Assembly (NCBI GenBank): GCA_000953695.1
Contig: LN554847.1
Location: 1,451,311-1,515,310 of the forward strand
Source: Aliivibrio wodanis
Lineage (GTDB): Bacteria; Pseudomonadota; Gammaproteobacteria; Enterobacterales; Vibrionaceae
Length of the DNA: 64,000 nt
Direction: 5' to 3'
Below the pieces are notes generated by a model that saw only the letters and a list, made by a program, of their open reading frames with translations, was not told the origin of the DNA and searched no databases. The position numbers and the translations under genes were made by a program. Each line of letters begins with the position of its first letter. Positions within the stretch are counted from its first letter, which is position 1. Positions 8,452-17,068 of this stretch are shown here, one piece after another.

Positions 8452-9126
8452 TTATAAGCCTGACATATTAATTTTATGGCCTAAGTACATTACATCCACT
8501 TTTGCATAACCAAGAGAAACGGCTTCAAATTGCTGACTTAGTTCACGTGCATGTACTTCATCTTTTGCCATGATAGAAACAGAGTATGTTGGACGCGTTG
8601 AACCATCTTTCACAGTTTGTGTATTAATATACGATGACGTCACTAGCCCTGATGAATTCAAAGTAACCACACGCTGTAAATCAATCCCAATCACGCGATC
8701 CATTTCCATTACATCAATATCTGCATTCCATTCAAACATCAATGCATAGTTCTTATTCATCGGTGTATTATCTAACCACTTTTCACCTAATGGCTTAATA
8801 TTATCAATACTTACTAGCTTTTCTTTGTAAAATGGAAGGCCTGATAATTTATCTTTTACGTCTTTTTCACTATCCGCTTGAATAACAAAACGTAAAATCC
8901 CCATAGGCTTACCATCAATGTCACTTTCAACTAAAAACATATCTTTAACTTCTTTTGACTTAATTAGCTCACTAAATGCAGAGCGCTGCTCACTCATCAT
9001 ATCCAATACTTTTTCTGCATCAGTGGTGTTCCAATTAAGAGCAACACCATAATCTGCCGCTTGCACAGTTGCTGTAAAACCCAATATTGATGTGATCAGT
9101 AATGTTGAGGTGATTAATTTTTTCAT
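8452..9126 (-). CDS. Periplasmic protein with internally duplicated alpha/beta domain, unknown function
   Basis: This encodes 224 residues with a clear signal peptide (MKKLITSTLLITSILGFTATVQA|ADYG). The mature part reads as two related halves. One begins YGVALNWNTTDAEKVL and ends near PFYKEKLVSIDNIKPLG; the other begins YALMFEWNADIDVME and ends near YAKVDVMYLG. Each half has the order strand, long helix, strand, helix, strand expected of a ferredoxin-like or dimeric alpha-beta-barrel (YCII/ABM-like) unit; this is my inference from the pattern. It lies 53 bp downstream of the cytochrome c' gene on the same strand and is probably co-transcribed. It has no cysteine and no heme motif. I do not recognise a named family. 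Confidence 0.75.
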   Translation of the reverse strand: MKKLITSTLLITSILGFTATVQAADYGVALNWNTTDAEKVLDMMSEQRSAFSELIKSKEVKDMFLVESDIDGKPMGILRFVIQADSEKDVKDKLSGLPFYKEKLVSIDNIKPLGEKWLDNTPMNKNYALMFEWNADIDVMEMDRVIGIDLQRVVTLNSSGLVTSSYINTQTVKDGSTRPTYSVSIMAKDEVHARELSQQFEAVSLGYAKVDVMYLGHKINMSGL

Positions 9127-9179
9127 GACTTTATTCTCTCTAATTTAATAATTTTATGTTGTTGTAATGAGACTTTAAC

Positions 9180-9611
9180 TTAGAAACGTGAACGGTAGCT
9201 TCGATGGCACCCGTTACATGTATCTTGCGCTTGTTCTAAACTATTCTCGGCTAATTCTTGATTTTGTTGCTGGCTTGCTTTGTACAATTGAACAAAGCCC
9301 GAATCCATCTCATTCAGTAGCAGATTGAATTTTTCGGGTTTATCCCAAACAGCCTTTTTAGCTTTACTTCCTTCTTGGCTTCCTTCTGAAAAAGCCGTTT
9401 TCAATAATTGACTATGCATAACTAATTCATGACTGATCACTTCAATTTCTCTCCAATTAGGTGCTTCTTCATCAATCATTCCCTCTATGTGTTCTGATTG
9501 CTTTTCAATTAATGAAAACGCTCTCTGTCTTGCATCAATCAATTCAGGTGCTGTTTGTGCAAGTGCAATACTAGGTAATAAAACGCATAAGCTAAGTATT
9601 AATTTGTCCAT
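9180..9611 (-). CDS. Cytochrome c' (periplasmic c-type heme protein)
   Basis: This is a 143-residue protein with a signal peptide (cleavage near IALA|QTAPE) and a mostly helical body. The single heme-attachment motif CNGCH is at residues 132-136, close to the C-terminus, followed by RSYR. A C-terminal CxxCH in a four-helix protein of about 120 mature residues is diagnostic of cytochrome c' (PF01322). These proteins bind NO and CO at a five-coordinate heme and protect against nitrosative stress. It is divergent from a cytochrome b561-type gene, a frequent partner that could reduce it from the membrane quinone pool. Its promoter would lie beside or under the 46-bp palindrome at 9654-9699. Confidence 0.9.
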   Translation of the reverse strand: MDKLILSLCVLLPSIALAQTAPELIDARQRAFSLIEKQSEHIEGMIDEEAPNWREIEVISHELVMHSQLLKTAFSEGSQEGSKAKKAVWDKPEKFNLLLNEMDSGFVQLYKASQQQNQELAENSLEQAQDTCNGCHRSYRSRF

Positions 9612-9653
9612 TATTTCTCTCGATTTAATTCTGATTCGCTTTAAGTTGGGTTT

Positions 9654-9699
9654 AATTTACACAACAACTGTTGCACATGCAACAGTTGTTGTGTAAATT
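9654..9699. promoter_or_regulatory. Perfect 46-bp palindrome, probable operator between cytochrome genes
   Basis: Two perfect 22-base arms (9654-9675 and 9678-9699) flank a 2-base centre (CA). Each arm contains its own small palindrome, CAACTGTTG (9665-9673) and CAACAGTTG (9680-9688), whose centres are 15 bp apart. It lies 42 bp from each of the divergent cytochrome c' and cytochrome b561 start codons. A MarR-family gene follows b561, so this is a natural candidate for its operator. The symmetry is seen in the sequence; the binding protein is inferred. Confidence 0.65.
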
Positions 9700-9741
9700 A
9701 TTTCCTAGATACTTAATCTATCAACTATCAGGAAACAAAAT

Positions 9742-10374
9742 ATGAAAATTTGGGATTTACCAACACGTTTATATCATTGGCTTCAAGCTGTACTTTTTAT
9801 TGGATTAGCCGCAACAGGGTTCAATGGTGAAGGTCCACATATTTATTTAGGCTTAGCTCTTTTTATTCTGATTATGTGGCGTATTGTTTGGGGAATTGTC
9901 GGAAGTGATACAAGCCGTTTTAAGCACTTCATCTCTTCCCCTAAACGTACTATTCGTTATCTATTAGGAAAAGAGCCATCAAAAGCAGGTCATAACCCAG
10001 CAGGATCTTGGATGGTAATCTCAATGATCATTACTTTATTTATTCAGTGTATATCAGGGTTGATTCTTGCGGGAATGTTTGATCATATTCCTTATGCAGA
10101 GAGCATACTTAATGATGATGTATTTGATGCGGTAGTTATTATTCATGGTATTTGTGCTCGATTACTTCCTGCTCTCGTTGGTTTCCACCTATTCGCTATT
10201 TTAGTTTACAAACTACGTTCAAAGCCTCTTGTATGGGCAATGATCACCGGAGTACAAAAAAAGGAGTCATACGATCAATCATATTCAAATATCGTATTTG
10301 CCTCTAATAAACGCGCTTTATTGGTGCTTGTTGCTACGGGATTAGTTACTATTGCAATAGTTGCAACATCATAG
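9742..10374 (+). CDS. Cytochrome b561-type membrane protein
   Basis: This is a 210-residue integral membrane protein of the bacterial cytochrome b561/NiFe-hydrogenase b-subunit family (PF01292). It starts with the typical phrase WDLPTRLYHWLQ, whose His is a heme ligand. Four hydrophobic helices follow, with further histidines in GPHIYLGLALF, IIHGICARLLPALVGFH and similar positions suited to two b hemes. It probably passes electrons from quinol to the divergently encoded cytochrome c'. A CAGGAAAC Shine-Dalgarno precedes the ATG at 9742. The MarR gene starts 11 bp after its stop, so the two are an operon under the palindrome at 9654-9699. Confidence 0.9.
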   Translation: MKIWDLPTRLYHWLQAVLFIGLAATGFNGEGPHIYLGLALFILIMWRIVWGIVGSDTSRFKHFISSPKRTIRYLLGKEPSKAGHNPAGSWMVISMIITLFIQCISGLILAGMFDHIPYAESILNDDVFDAVVIIHGICARLLPALVGFHLFAILVYKLRSKPLVWAMITGVQKKESYDQSYSNIVFASNKRALLVLVATGLVTIAIVATS

Positions 10375-10384
10375 GTATAAGAAG

Positions 10385-10813
10385 ATGAAAGAAGAATTTG
10401 ATCGTCAAAGCAGCTTCGGTTGGATGGTAAATGTCGTAGCTAATAAAGCCTCAAAATCCTTTGAAGCAGAGCTAAAACAACACGGGTTAACTGTAGCTTT
10501 ATGGCCAACCATGATGTGTTTATGGGAAGAAGAAGGTGTTACGCAACGTGATATATCTGAAAAATCAAAAGTCGAAAACTCCACTACAACTCGTACATTA
10601 GATAAATTAGAGAAATTAGGACTTGTTGAGCGACAAGCAGATCCAAATAGTCGTCGTTCATTTCGAATTTATCTTACAGCCAAAGGTCAAGCATTAAAAG
10701 AAACACTATTACCGATACCTATTTCGGTTAATAAGCAGATGCTAAGTTCATTAGAGCTAAATGAACAAAAAGAAATCATTCGGTTACTACAAAAAATGGT
10801 CGCAACTATTTAA
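10385..10813 (+). CDS. MarR-family transcriptional regulator
   Basis: The protein has about 142 residues. The winged helix-turn-helix runs from VTQRDISEKSKVENSTTTRTLDKLE to the wing (RQADPNSRRSFRIYLTAKG), with flanking dimerisation helices, which is the MarR layout. The ATG at 10385 is preferred (AGAAG just upstream); an in-frame TTG at 10361 overlaps the previous gene. It is the second gene after cytochrome b561 and so is probably autoregulated through the palindrome between the cytochrome genes. MarR proteins respond to phenolics, oxidants or other small ligands; the ligand here is unknown. It has no Cys residue placed like OhrR's sensing cysteine, so peroxide sensing by that route is unlikely. 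Confidence 0.9.
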   Translation: MKEEFDRQSSFGWMVNVVANKASKSFEAELKQHGLTVALWPTMMCLWEEEGVTQRDISEKSKVENSTTTRTLDKLEKLGLVERQADPNSRRSFRIYLTAKGQALKETLLPIPISVNKQMLSSLELNEQKEIIRLLQKMVATI

Positions 10814-10820
10814 ATAAAAC

Positions 10821-10861
10821 TCCCCCCATCTATAAATCGTAATTACAGAAAAATGGGGGGA
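10821..10861. terminator. GC-rich inverted repeat after marR (terminator or attenuator)
   Basis: TCCCCCCAT (10821-10829) pairs perfectly with ATGGGGGGA (10853-10861) around a 23-base loop, 8 bp after the marR stop and 53 bp before the creB-like start. A T-run is missing, so simple intrinsic termination is uncertain. The homopolymer C6/G6 arms are striking in AT-rich DNA. Confidence 0.45.
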
Positions 10862-10913
10862 ATCTCAAGTTAGCAAGTACGCCGACTGAATTAACTTAAA
10901 GGATCACATAATT

Positions 10914-11597
10914 TTGGCTATTTTAATCATTGAAGACGAGTTTACCATTGCTGAAAATCTCATTCATGTATTAGAAATGGATGGTTACGAAGTAAACTGG
11001 TTTCCAACAGCAGGAGAAGGATTAGCTTTCCTTAAAGAGTACGAACCCGATTTACTTGTCTTAGATGTCGGCCTACCTGATGGTAATGGATTTGAACTGT
11101 GTAAAACTATCCGAGAGTTCTCTATGATACCCATTATTTTCCTTACTGCTCGCAATGATGAACTTGATCGTGTTGTTGGATTAGAAATTGGCGCAGATGA
11201 CTATGTCACTAAACCTTTTAGTCCACGAGAAATGCTCGCTAGAATTAAACTTCGTATAAAATCTCGACCAGTACTACCCTTATCTCCAACACCTGAAATT
11301 ATTAACAATAATAATTTATATGCTAAAAACTTTGATTATTACTTCAATAGCCAGCCTCTGAGTTTAACTGCTGTAGAGTTTAAAATTCTGGATAAATTAA
11401 TCCAAGTCTCTTCCAATATTCTAAGTCGTGAACAATTAATGATCTCTGCCGACATGGCTCCAGATGCAGTTTACGAGCGAAATATTGACTCACACATCAA
11501 AGCCATTCGCAGCAAACTTAAGCCTTTTGGTATATCTGAGCGTATTTATACTAAACGTGGTTTTGGTTATTACTATTGCACAAAGGTACAAGAATGA
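10914..11597 (+). CDS. creB: CreB-like OmpR-family response regulator (TTG start)
   Basis: The 227-residue protein has a receiver domain and an OmpR-type winged helix. The acidic pair is E7-D8, the phospho-acceptor is D51 (LDVGLPDGNGFELC), then T78 (FLTARND) and K100 (KPFSPRE). The phrases LDVGLPD, GLEIGADDYV and KPFSPRE closely follow E. coli CreB. The start is a TTG at 10914, with AAAGGA ten bases upstream; no ATG exists before the first strand. The next gene's ATG overlaps its stop (ATGA), so kinase translation is coupled. CreBC responds to carbon status in E. coli and to beta-lactam/peptidoglycan damage in Aeromonas and Pseudomonas (BlrAB/CreBC). Which applies here is unknown. Confidence 0.85.
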   Translation: MAILIIEDEFTIAENLIHVLEMDGYEVNWFPTAGEGLAFLKEYEPDLLVLDVGLPDGNGFELCKTIREFSMIPIIFLTARNDELDRVVGLEIGADDYVTKPFSPREMLARIKLRIKSRPVLPLSPTPEIINNNNLYAKNFDYYFNSQPLSLTAVEFKILDKLIQVSSNILSREQLMISADMAPDAVYERNIDSHIKAIRSKLKPFGISERIYTKRGFGYYYCTKVQE

Positions 11598-13045
11598 GTC
11601 AATGGCCAAAAATCCCACTTGGAATACGACTGTTCTTTCTTTACTTTATATTGGTTGGAATGACCGCTTATGTTGTTAGTAAAACCGTTATTCAGGAACT
11701 GAAACCTACAGTACGCCAAGTCAGTGAAGAAATACTAGTCGACATGGCAAATTTGCTTGCCGTATTAGTAGAAAAAGACCTTACCCATAGTGAGATAAAA
11801 CAAGGCCAGTTCTCGAAATTACTCACCGCTTACGATAAGCGAGAGCCAGAGGCTCGTATCTGGGAAATAGGAAAAAAAACAATTAATCACCGCATTTATA
11901 TCACAGATAAAAATGGCATCGTCGTTGCTGATTCTTGGCAAGAAAACATTGGTGAAGACTATTCACAATGGAACGATGTTTATTTAACTCTGCAAGGGGA
12001 ATATGGAGCTCGTAGTACTATAGAAGACCCAAGCGACTCACTCTCGACTATAATGTATGTCGCAGCACCCATTTACTATCAAAAAGAAATCATCGGTACC
12101 GTTACCGTGGCAAAAGCGAATCGTTCAGTTCAGCCATTTATCGACATATCTAAACGTAACGTGATGTTTTGGATGGTATGGATGAGTGGGTTAGTATTGT
12201 TAGCAGGGGCTTTAATTGCTTGGCGCATTAATTCAGCTCTCAGTAAATTAGAGAATTACGCAGAAAAAATGGGCCGAGGAGAAAAAGTTAGTAAGCCTAT
12301 ATTTAGAATTTTTTATGAATACAGAACACTTAGCAACGCACTAGAAAACATGAGAAATCAACTCGATGGCAAGCAATACGTTGAAGACTATGTTGCAACC
12401 CTTACTCATGAATTAAAAAGCCCCATCTCTGCAATTAAGGGAGCCAGTGAGATATTACAAATGCCATTACCTAGTGAAAAAATCACACGCTTTGCAAGCA
12501 ATATAGAGCATGAAAGTGATCGAATGCAATACTTAATTGACAAGTTATTAGAGCTAGCACGATTAGAAAAACGTCCTCAGCTTGAAAATATTAAACTACT
12601 TGATAGTAAAGCTATGTTAGAAGAGGTTATTCAAGCCTCAGATGCTCGCTTAAGCCAAAAATCAGTCACCTGCTCTCTCACCGTCGATAATCATACCGAG
12701 GTATGGGGAGATGAATTCTTACTAAAACAAGCTTTGTTTAATATAATGGATAATGCTCTCGATTTTGTTTTCATAGAAGGGGAAATCCAATGGAAAGTAT
12801 TAACCTCTAAAGATCACATCACCTTCTCAATCTTTAATCATGGTGTTCAAATTCCGGCATATGCAATGGGTAGATTAACTGAGCGTTTCTATTCATTACC
12901 AAGAAAAAATGGTGCTAAAAGTACAGGTTTAGGGCTTAATTTCGTTGAACAGATTGTAAAGTTACATAATGGGTCGCTTACCATTGAAAATGTCTTAACT
13001 GGAAATAATGGCGTAAAAGTAGCACTTAAGCTACCAAGATCATAA
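11594..13045 (+). CDS. creC: CreC-like sensor histidine kinase
   Basis: The protein has about 483 residues from the ATG at 11594, which overlaps the creB stop. Two membrane helices (residues about 11-33 and 190-211) bracket a periplasmic sensor containing IYITDKNGIVVADS and YVAAPIYYQKEIIGTVTVAK, a CreC/single-cache-like domain. A HAMP-like linker leads to the H-box, with the phospho-His at about 272 (THELKSPISAIKG). The N-box is FNIMDNALDF and the G-box GLGLNFVEQI. Length and order match E. coli CreC (474 residues). It acts with the upstream response regulator. A creD-like gene follows after 109 bp, which may hold its own promoter. I did not find an exact TTCAC-N6-TTCAC cre-tag in that gap. 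Confidence 0.87.
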   Translation: MSQWPKIPLGIRLFFLYFILVGMTAYVVSKTVIQELKPTVRQVSEEILVDMANLLAVLVEKDLTHSEIKQGQFSKLLTAYDKREPEARIWEIGKKTINHRIYITDKNGIVVADSWQENIGEDYSQWNDVYLTLQGEYGARSTIEDPSDSLSTIMYVAAPIYYQKEIIGTVTVAKANRSVQPFIDISKRNVMFWMVWMSGLVLLAGALIAWRINSALSKLENYAEKMGRGEKVSKPIFRIFYEYRTLSNALENMRNQLDGKQYVEDYVATLTHELKSPISAIKGASEILQMPLPSEKITRFASNIEHESDRMQYLIDKLLELARLEKRPQLENIKLLDSKAMLEEVIQASDARLSQKSVTCSLTVDNHTEVWGDEFLLKQALFNIMDNALDFVFIEGEIQWKVLTSKDHITFSIFNHGVQIPAYAMGRLTERFYSLPRKNGAKSTGLGLNFVEQIVKLHNGSLTIENVLTGNNGVKVALKLPRS

Positions 13046-13154
13046 CGCTCTCAACGCCATAAAAAGCTCAACTCCACAAAAACTCCATATAACCTTCATT
13101 TGTTCTCCAAATAACAGCTTTATCTTATAAGCATCAGTTAATTGGAGAGCAATA

Positions 13155-14510
13155 ATGAAAAACATCCTAAATAATCAACTCGGCATGAAATTCGGTTTTG
13201 TGCTGTTTTTATTTCTACTATTACAAATCCCATTATCTATGGTTGAAGATTTGATTTCTGAACGAACAGATCGCCAACAAGAGGTTCTAGCAGACATTGC
13301 ACGAAGCAGTAGTAATCAACAGCAGATCATTGGCCCCTTTATTAAAATCGATTATACAGAAATAGTTAATAACACTGAAAAAACATATATAGCTCAGCGT
13401 GAGGCTTTCCTTTTACCCGACCTATTTAGCCTAACATCTCACCTTGATAGCTTTGAAAAATACAGAGGAATATACAAAGCTCACCTATACAACGCAAAAA
13501 TAGCGTTAACAGGACAATTTACCTTATCAGCGTTAGATAAATTGAACAAAGAGAATATCAGTAAAATAAGCCTCGTCGTTGCCATTAGCGACAGTCGAGG
13601 TCTTATTGATTTTAATGCTATATCTATTAATGGTAATCCTGTAAATATTCAACCAGGGACAGGAGTAGATCAATATGCAGAAGGCTTCCATCACACACTA
13701 GATATCAAGACTACAAATTTCTCCAAGCCTCTCACTTTTGATTTCAATTTTCTTCTGCAAGGAATGGGAAAACTTCAAGTTCTTCCTATAGGACAAAAAA
13801 CTACTGTCGTATTATCTTCAAGTTGGCCGCATCCAAGTTTTATCGGAAATTATCTACCAATCTCATCAACAATTACTGATTCTGGATTTAGCGCCCAATG
13901 GAACACTAACAATTTCTCAAGCAACATTAACCAATTATTTGAACGCTGTCTTTCAATGCAATCTAAATGTAAGCAATTAGAGGAGAAGCATATGGGAGTA
14001 AACCTAATAGAACCCGTTGATCACTATCTAAAATCACATCGTTCTATAAATTACTCATTACTCGTTATCACCCTAATCTTTGCTTGTTTTTTCTTGTTAG
14101 AACTGTTTCAAGCACGTCCTATACATCCTGTTCAATACGGTTTTGTTGGCTTAGCTCTGGCTTTATTTTACTTATTACTGATCTCTTTCAGCGAACATAT
14201 TGGATTTAACTGGGCCTACATATTCTCAACTATCGCTTCAACAGGATTGCTTTGCCTCTATGTTGGTGGAATGCTAAATAACAAAAAACATGGTGCTATA
14301 TTTGGTGTCAGTTTACTCACTCTGTATGGATTATTATTTGGCCTACTTCAAGCAGACAGTTACGCCTTACTCATGGGAACTTTACTATGCTTTATCGTAT
14401 TAAGCCTAGTAATGATATTTACTAGACACATCAATTGGTATGAACGAAGCGCTAACATCAACATAACAGCAGAAAGCCCTTCAGACATAAAAGAAACGCA
14501 TGATGAGTAA
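13155..14510 (+). CDS. creD: CreD-like inner-membrane protein
   Basis: This 451-residue protein resembles CreD (E. coli 450 residues). It has one N-terminal membrane helix, a large periplasmic region of about 270 residues, then a cluster of about six C-terminal helices starting near INYSLLVITLIFACFFLLEL. The family sequence QARPIHPVQYGFVGLALALFYLLL is typical, as is the SERTDRQQEV segment after the first helix. CreD is induced by CreBC and contributes to beta-lactam or colicin tolerance by an unknown mechanism. GGAGA precedes the ATG at 13155. The next gene overlaps its end by 11 bases, so they are co-translated. Confidence 0.9.
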   Translation: MKNILNNQLGMKFGFVLFLFLLLQIPLSMVEDLISERTDRQQEVLADIARSSSNQQQIIGPFIKIDYTEIVNNTEKTYIAQREAFLLPDLFSLTSHLDSFEKYRGIYKAHLYNAKIALTGQFTLSALDKLNKENISKISLVVAISDSRGLIDFNAISINGNPVNIQPGTGVDQYAEGFHHTLDIKTTNFSKPLTFDFNFLLQGMGKLQVLPIGQKTTVVLSSSWPHPSFIGNYLPISSTITDSGFSAQWNTNNFSSNINQLFERCLSMQSKCKQLEEKHMGVNLIEPVDHYLKSHRSINYSLLVITLIFACFFLLELFQARPIHPVQYGFVGLALALFYLLLISFSEHIGFNWAYIFSTIASTGLLCLYVGGMLNNKKHGAIFGVSLLTLYGLLFGLLQADSYALLMGTLLCFIVLSLVMIFTRHINWYERSANINITAESPSDIKETHDE

Positions 14511-14928
14511 TTTCTTATTTTCAGCTAAGAGTCGTCAAGGCGACTCTATTTTCCACATATCAATAAAACGCTTATTTATTAGTGTTATTATACTTAGTAC
14601 TCTAACTATAATAGCTCTATTTATTCAAGACTCGTTTATTCGTCCATTCCTAGGTGATGTACTTGTAGTCGTGTGGCTTTATTACCTTATGAGCAGCGTA
14701 CTTAACCTAGCTCCAATAAAGCTTTCTTTCATCGTTGTCAGCATTTCATTTGCCATTGAAGCCTTTCAGTACCTTAGTATATTGAAACTGCTAGGATTAG
14801 ATCACTACTCTATTTTACGTATTATATTGGGGTCTACATTCGACTGGATGGATCTCTTTGCCTACACAATTGGAGGAGTTCTCTGCTTAACATTTGAACG
14901 CTCACCAACCATAAAGACCATTACCTAG
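14500..14928 (+). CDS. DUF2809-like small membrane protein
   Basis: The protein has 142 residues (or 141 from the second ATG at 14503) with four hydrophobic helices. Features such as RPFLGDVLVVVWLYYLM, SFAIEAFQYLSIL and the late GSTFDWMDLFAYTIGG phrase match DUF2809 (PF10990), a family of VanZ-like small membrane proteins. Function is unknown. It overlaps the creD end by 11 bases and is therefore part of the creBCD transcript; I would expect it to share that regulon and perhaps a cell-envelope role. It is followed by about 290 bp of AT-rich sequence before the ectoine genes. Confidence 0.75.
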   Translation: MMSNFLFSAKSRQGDSIFHISIKRLFISVIILSTLTIIALFIQDSFIRPFLGDVLVVVWLYYLMSSVLNLAPIKLSFIVVSISFAIEAFQYLSILKLLGLDHYSILRIILGSTFDWMDLFAYTIGGVLCLTFERSPTIKTIT

Positions 14929-15122
14929 CGCGTAAATACCAGTAAATGTGTAAAAATAACAATATAAATGAAATCTAATGATTAAATACAGTAGATTGAA
15001 TTAATTTATGGTAAAGAAATCAAGTGATAAAACACATTTACATATCAATATAAAAACATAAATCAACCTTATATTAAATTATTTTTGTCAAATATATCAT
15101 TTTTATAAACTAGATCTCATTT

Positions 15123-15152
15123 TTGACGGAACAATCGCTCTTTATTTAGTAT
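15123..15152 (+). promoter_or_regulatory. Candidate sigma-70 promoter for the ectoine operon
   Basis: A TTGACG -35 (15123-15128) and a TAGTAT -10 (15147-15152) are separated by 18 bp and lie about 65 bp before ectA. The surrounding 14929-15217 stretch is very AT-rich with no gene. Osmotic regulation is expected from known ectoine operons, but no operator stands out. Confidence 0.4.
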
Positions 15153-15217
15153 AAATTTGCTTTTTACCCCCTAAGAATGCCCATAATGACAAGGAATTTA
15201 ATTAGAGTACAAAGGAT

Positions 15218-15763
15218 ATGTATTTACATATGACTATTGCAGCGCCCAGAATCTTGTGTTCAAGCATGGATATTGAACCCAGCAAAAAATGGACATTTAG
15301 AGAACCATCAAGGACAGACGGTGACGATGTTTATGCATTGATCACCGAGTGTCCCCCTCTTGATATCAACTCTTCATACTGTAATTTCCTTCAATCTACA
15401 CATTTCAGTAAGACCTGCGTTTTAGCAGAGAAAGACGGCAACCTTGCTGGTTTTATCTCTGGTTACCATAAGCCTGATGACCCAAAAACATTATTCATCT
15501 GGCAAGTCGCAGTCTCTCCTCGCTACCGAGGTAAAGGTTTAGCTTACTCTATGCTAAATGAGCTTTTACAGCGAAAAAACCTCAAGCACACAGAATTCTT
15601 AGAAACGACGATCACCAAAGCCAACGACGCCTCTTGGTCGCTATTTAAAAAGCTGGATGCCGAGCATGGTGACCGAGGTGAAGTGACTACGTTTCTAGAC
15701 AAAGAAGCTCATTTCAAAGGCAAGCACGATACTGAATATTTGTATCGTATCGCTCTAAAATAA
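15218..15763 (+). CDS. ectA: L-2,4-diaminobutyric acid acetyltransferase EctA
   Basis: EctA acetylates 2,4-diaminobutyrate at the gamma-amino group with acetyl-CoA, the second step of ectoine synthesis from aspartate semialdehyde. The 181-residue GNAT protein has the family phrase CPPLDINSSYCNFLQ near residue 45 and the acetyl-CoA loop VAVSPRYRGKGLA near residue 105. AAAGGAT lies immediately before the ATG at 15218, which is very close. The in-frame ATG at 15230 lies further away than ideal, so the start is uncertain by four residues. It is the first gene of ectA-ectB-ectC-ask. Ectoine is a compatible solute made under high salinity, which fits a marine bacterium. Confidence 0.96.
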   Translation: MYLHMTIAAPRILCSSMDIEPSKKWTFREPSRTDGDDVYALITECPPLDINSSYCNFLQSTHFSKTCVLAEKDGNLAGFISGYHKPDDPKTLFIWQVAVSPRYRGKGLAYSMLNELLQRKNLKHTEFLETTITKANDASWSLFKKLDAEHGDRGEVTTFLDKEAHFKGKHDTEYLYRIALK

Positions 15764-15788
15764 AATAGGAATCATAAACGGACTCATC

Positions 15789-17054
15789 ATGAATATTTTC
15801 AAGAAGCAAGAATCAAAAGTACGTTCATACTCAAACAGTTTTCCAGTTATCTTTCAAAAAGCAAAAGGATGTTGGCTAGAAACCGAAAGCGGCGAACGTT
15901 ACTTAGACTTCCTTGCTGGAGCCGGATCACTCAACTACGGTCACAACAACCCAGTCTTAAAGCAAGCTTTACTTGAATACATCGAAGCAGATGGTATTAC
16001 GCACGGCTTAGACATGCACTCAAGTGCAAAAGCCACTTTCTTGAATGCATTGAATAACTACATCCTAGAACCTAGAGATCTAGATTATAAAGTTCAATTT
16101 ACCGGTCCTACCGGAACCAATGCCGTTGAGGCCGCTTTAAAACTGGCACGTAAAGTCACCAATCGAACTAACATTGTCGCTTTCACTAATGGCTTCCACG
16201 GCTGTACAGCAGGTGCATTAGCTGCGACAGGTAATCAACATCACCGCCAAGGTGCAGGTTTTAGTTTAAACAACGTTACTCGTATTCCTTTCGAAGGCTA
16301 TGCGGATATCGATGGACTTAACTTGTTTGAAACCATGCTATCTGATAACTCAAGCGGCTTAGATAAACCCGCCGCTGTACTTCTAGAAACTGTACAAGGT
16401 GAAGGTGGACTAAACGTCGCATCGAACGAATGGCTACAACGTCTAAGCAAAATCTGTAAAGCTAACGACATTCTTATGATTGTTGATGATATCCAAGCAG
16501 GTTGTGGTCGTACTGGTACATTCTTCAGTTTTGAACCATCAGGTATTAAACCAGATATGGTTACGCTATCTAAATCAATTGGTGGCTATGGCTTACCAAT
16601 GGCGATTGTATTACTAAAACCTGAATTAGATGAATGGAAACCGGGAGAGCATAACGGAACTTTCCGTGGTAACAATCATGCTTTCGTTACTGCAGCAAAA
16701 GCACTTGAGATTTACTGGTCAAATTCAAATTTTGAAGAGCATATTAAACAGATCTCTCAAAAAGTCAGTGATGTCATTCTTCGTGCCGTAAAACGCTACC
16801 CTAAGCTGTTTGTTCAGCAAAAAGGTCGTGGCATGATGATTGGTATTGAGTGTAAAGACGGCATTATCTCAAGTGATATCGCTAAAGATTGCTTTAAGAA
16901 CGGCATGATCATTGAAACTGCAGGTCCATCTGATGAAGTTGTTAAATTCTTCTGCCCACTGACGATCACAGAGTCAGAGCTAGAAGAGGGTCTAACCATC
17001 TTTGAAAACGCAATTGACAATATTGCAGAAAAACACTTCAAAAAAGCATCTTAA
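15789..17054 (+). CDS. ectB: Diaminobutyrate-2-oxoglutarate transaminase EctB
   Basis: EctB is a PLP-dependent class III aminotransferase that converts aspartate semialdehyde to 2,4-diaminobutyrate with glutamate as donor. The 421-residue protein carries the PLP lysine at K262 ([10 protein letters not shown]), the cofactor Asp in [13 protein letters not shown] (about 233), and the [15 protein letters not shown] phosphate loop near 105. Its length is typical of the family. It starts 25 bp after ectA and ends 14 bp before ectC, so the three genes form one transcript. It is a cytoplasmic enzyme. Confidence 0.97.
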   Translation: MNIFKKQESKVRSYSNSFPVIFQKAKGCWLETESGERYLDFLAGAGSLNYGHNNPVLKQALLEYIEADGITHGLDMHSSAKATFLNALNNYILEPRDLDYKVQFTGPTGTNAVEAALKLARKVTNRTNIVAFTNGFHGCTAGALAATGNQHHRQGAGFSLNNVTRIPFEGYADIDGLNLFETMLSDNSSGLDKPAAVLLETVQGEGGLNVASNEWLQRLSKICKANDILMIVDDIQAGCGRTGTFFSFEPSGIKPDMVTLSKSIGGYGLPMAIVLLKPELDEWKPGEHNGTFRGNNHAFVTAAKALEIYWSNSNFEEHIKQISQKVSDVILRAVKRYPKLFVQQKGRGMMIGIECKDGIISSDIAKDCFKNGMIIETAGPSDEVVKFFCPLTITESELEEGLTIFENAIDNIAEKHFKKAS

Positions 17055-17068
17055 TCAGGGACGAAACA

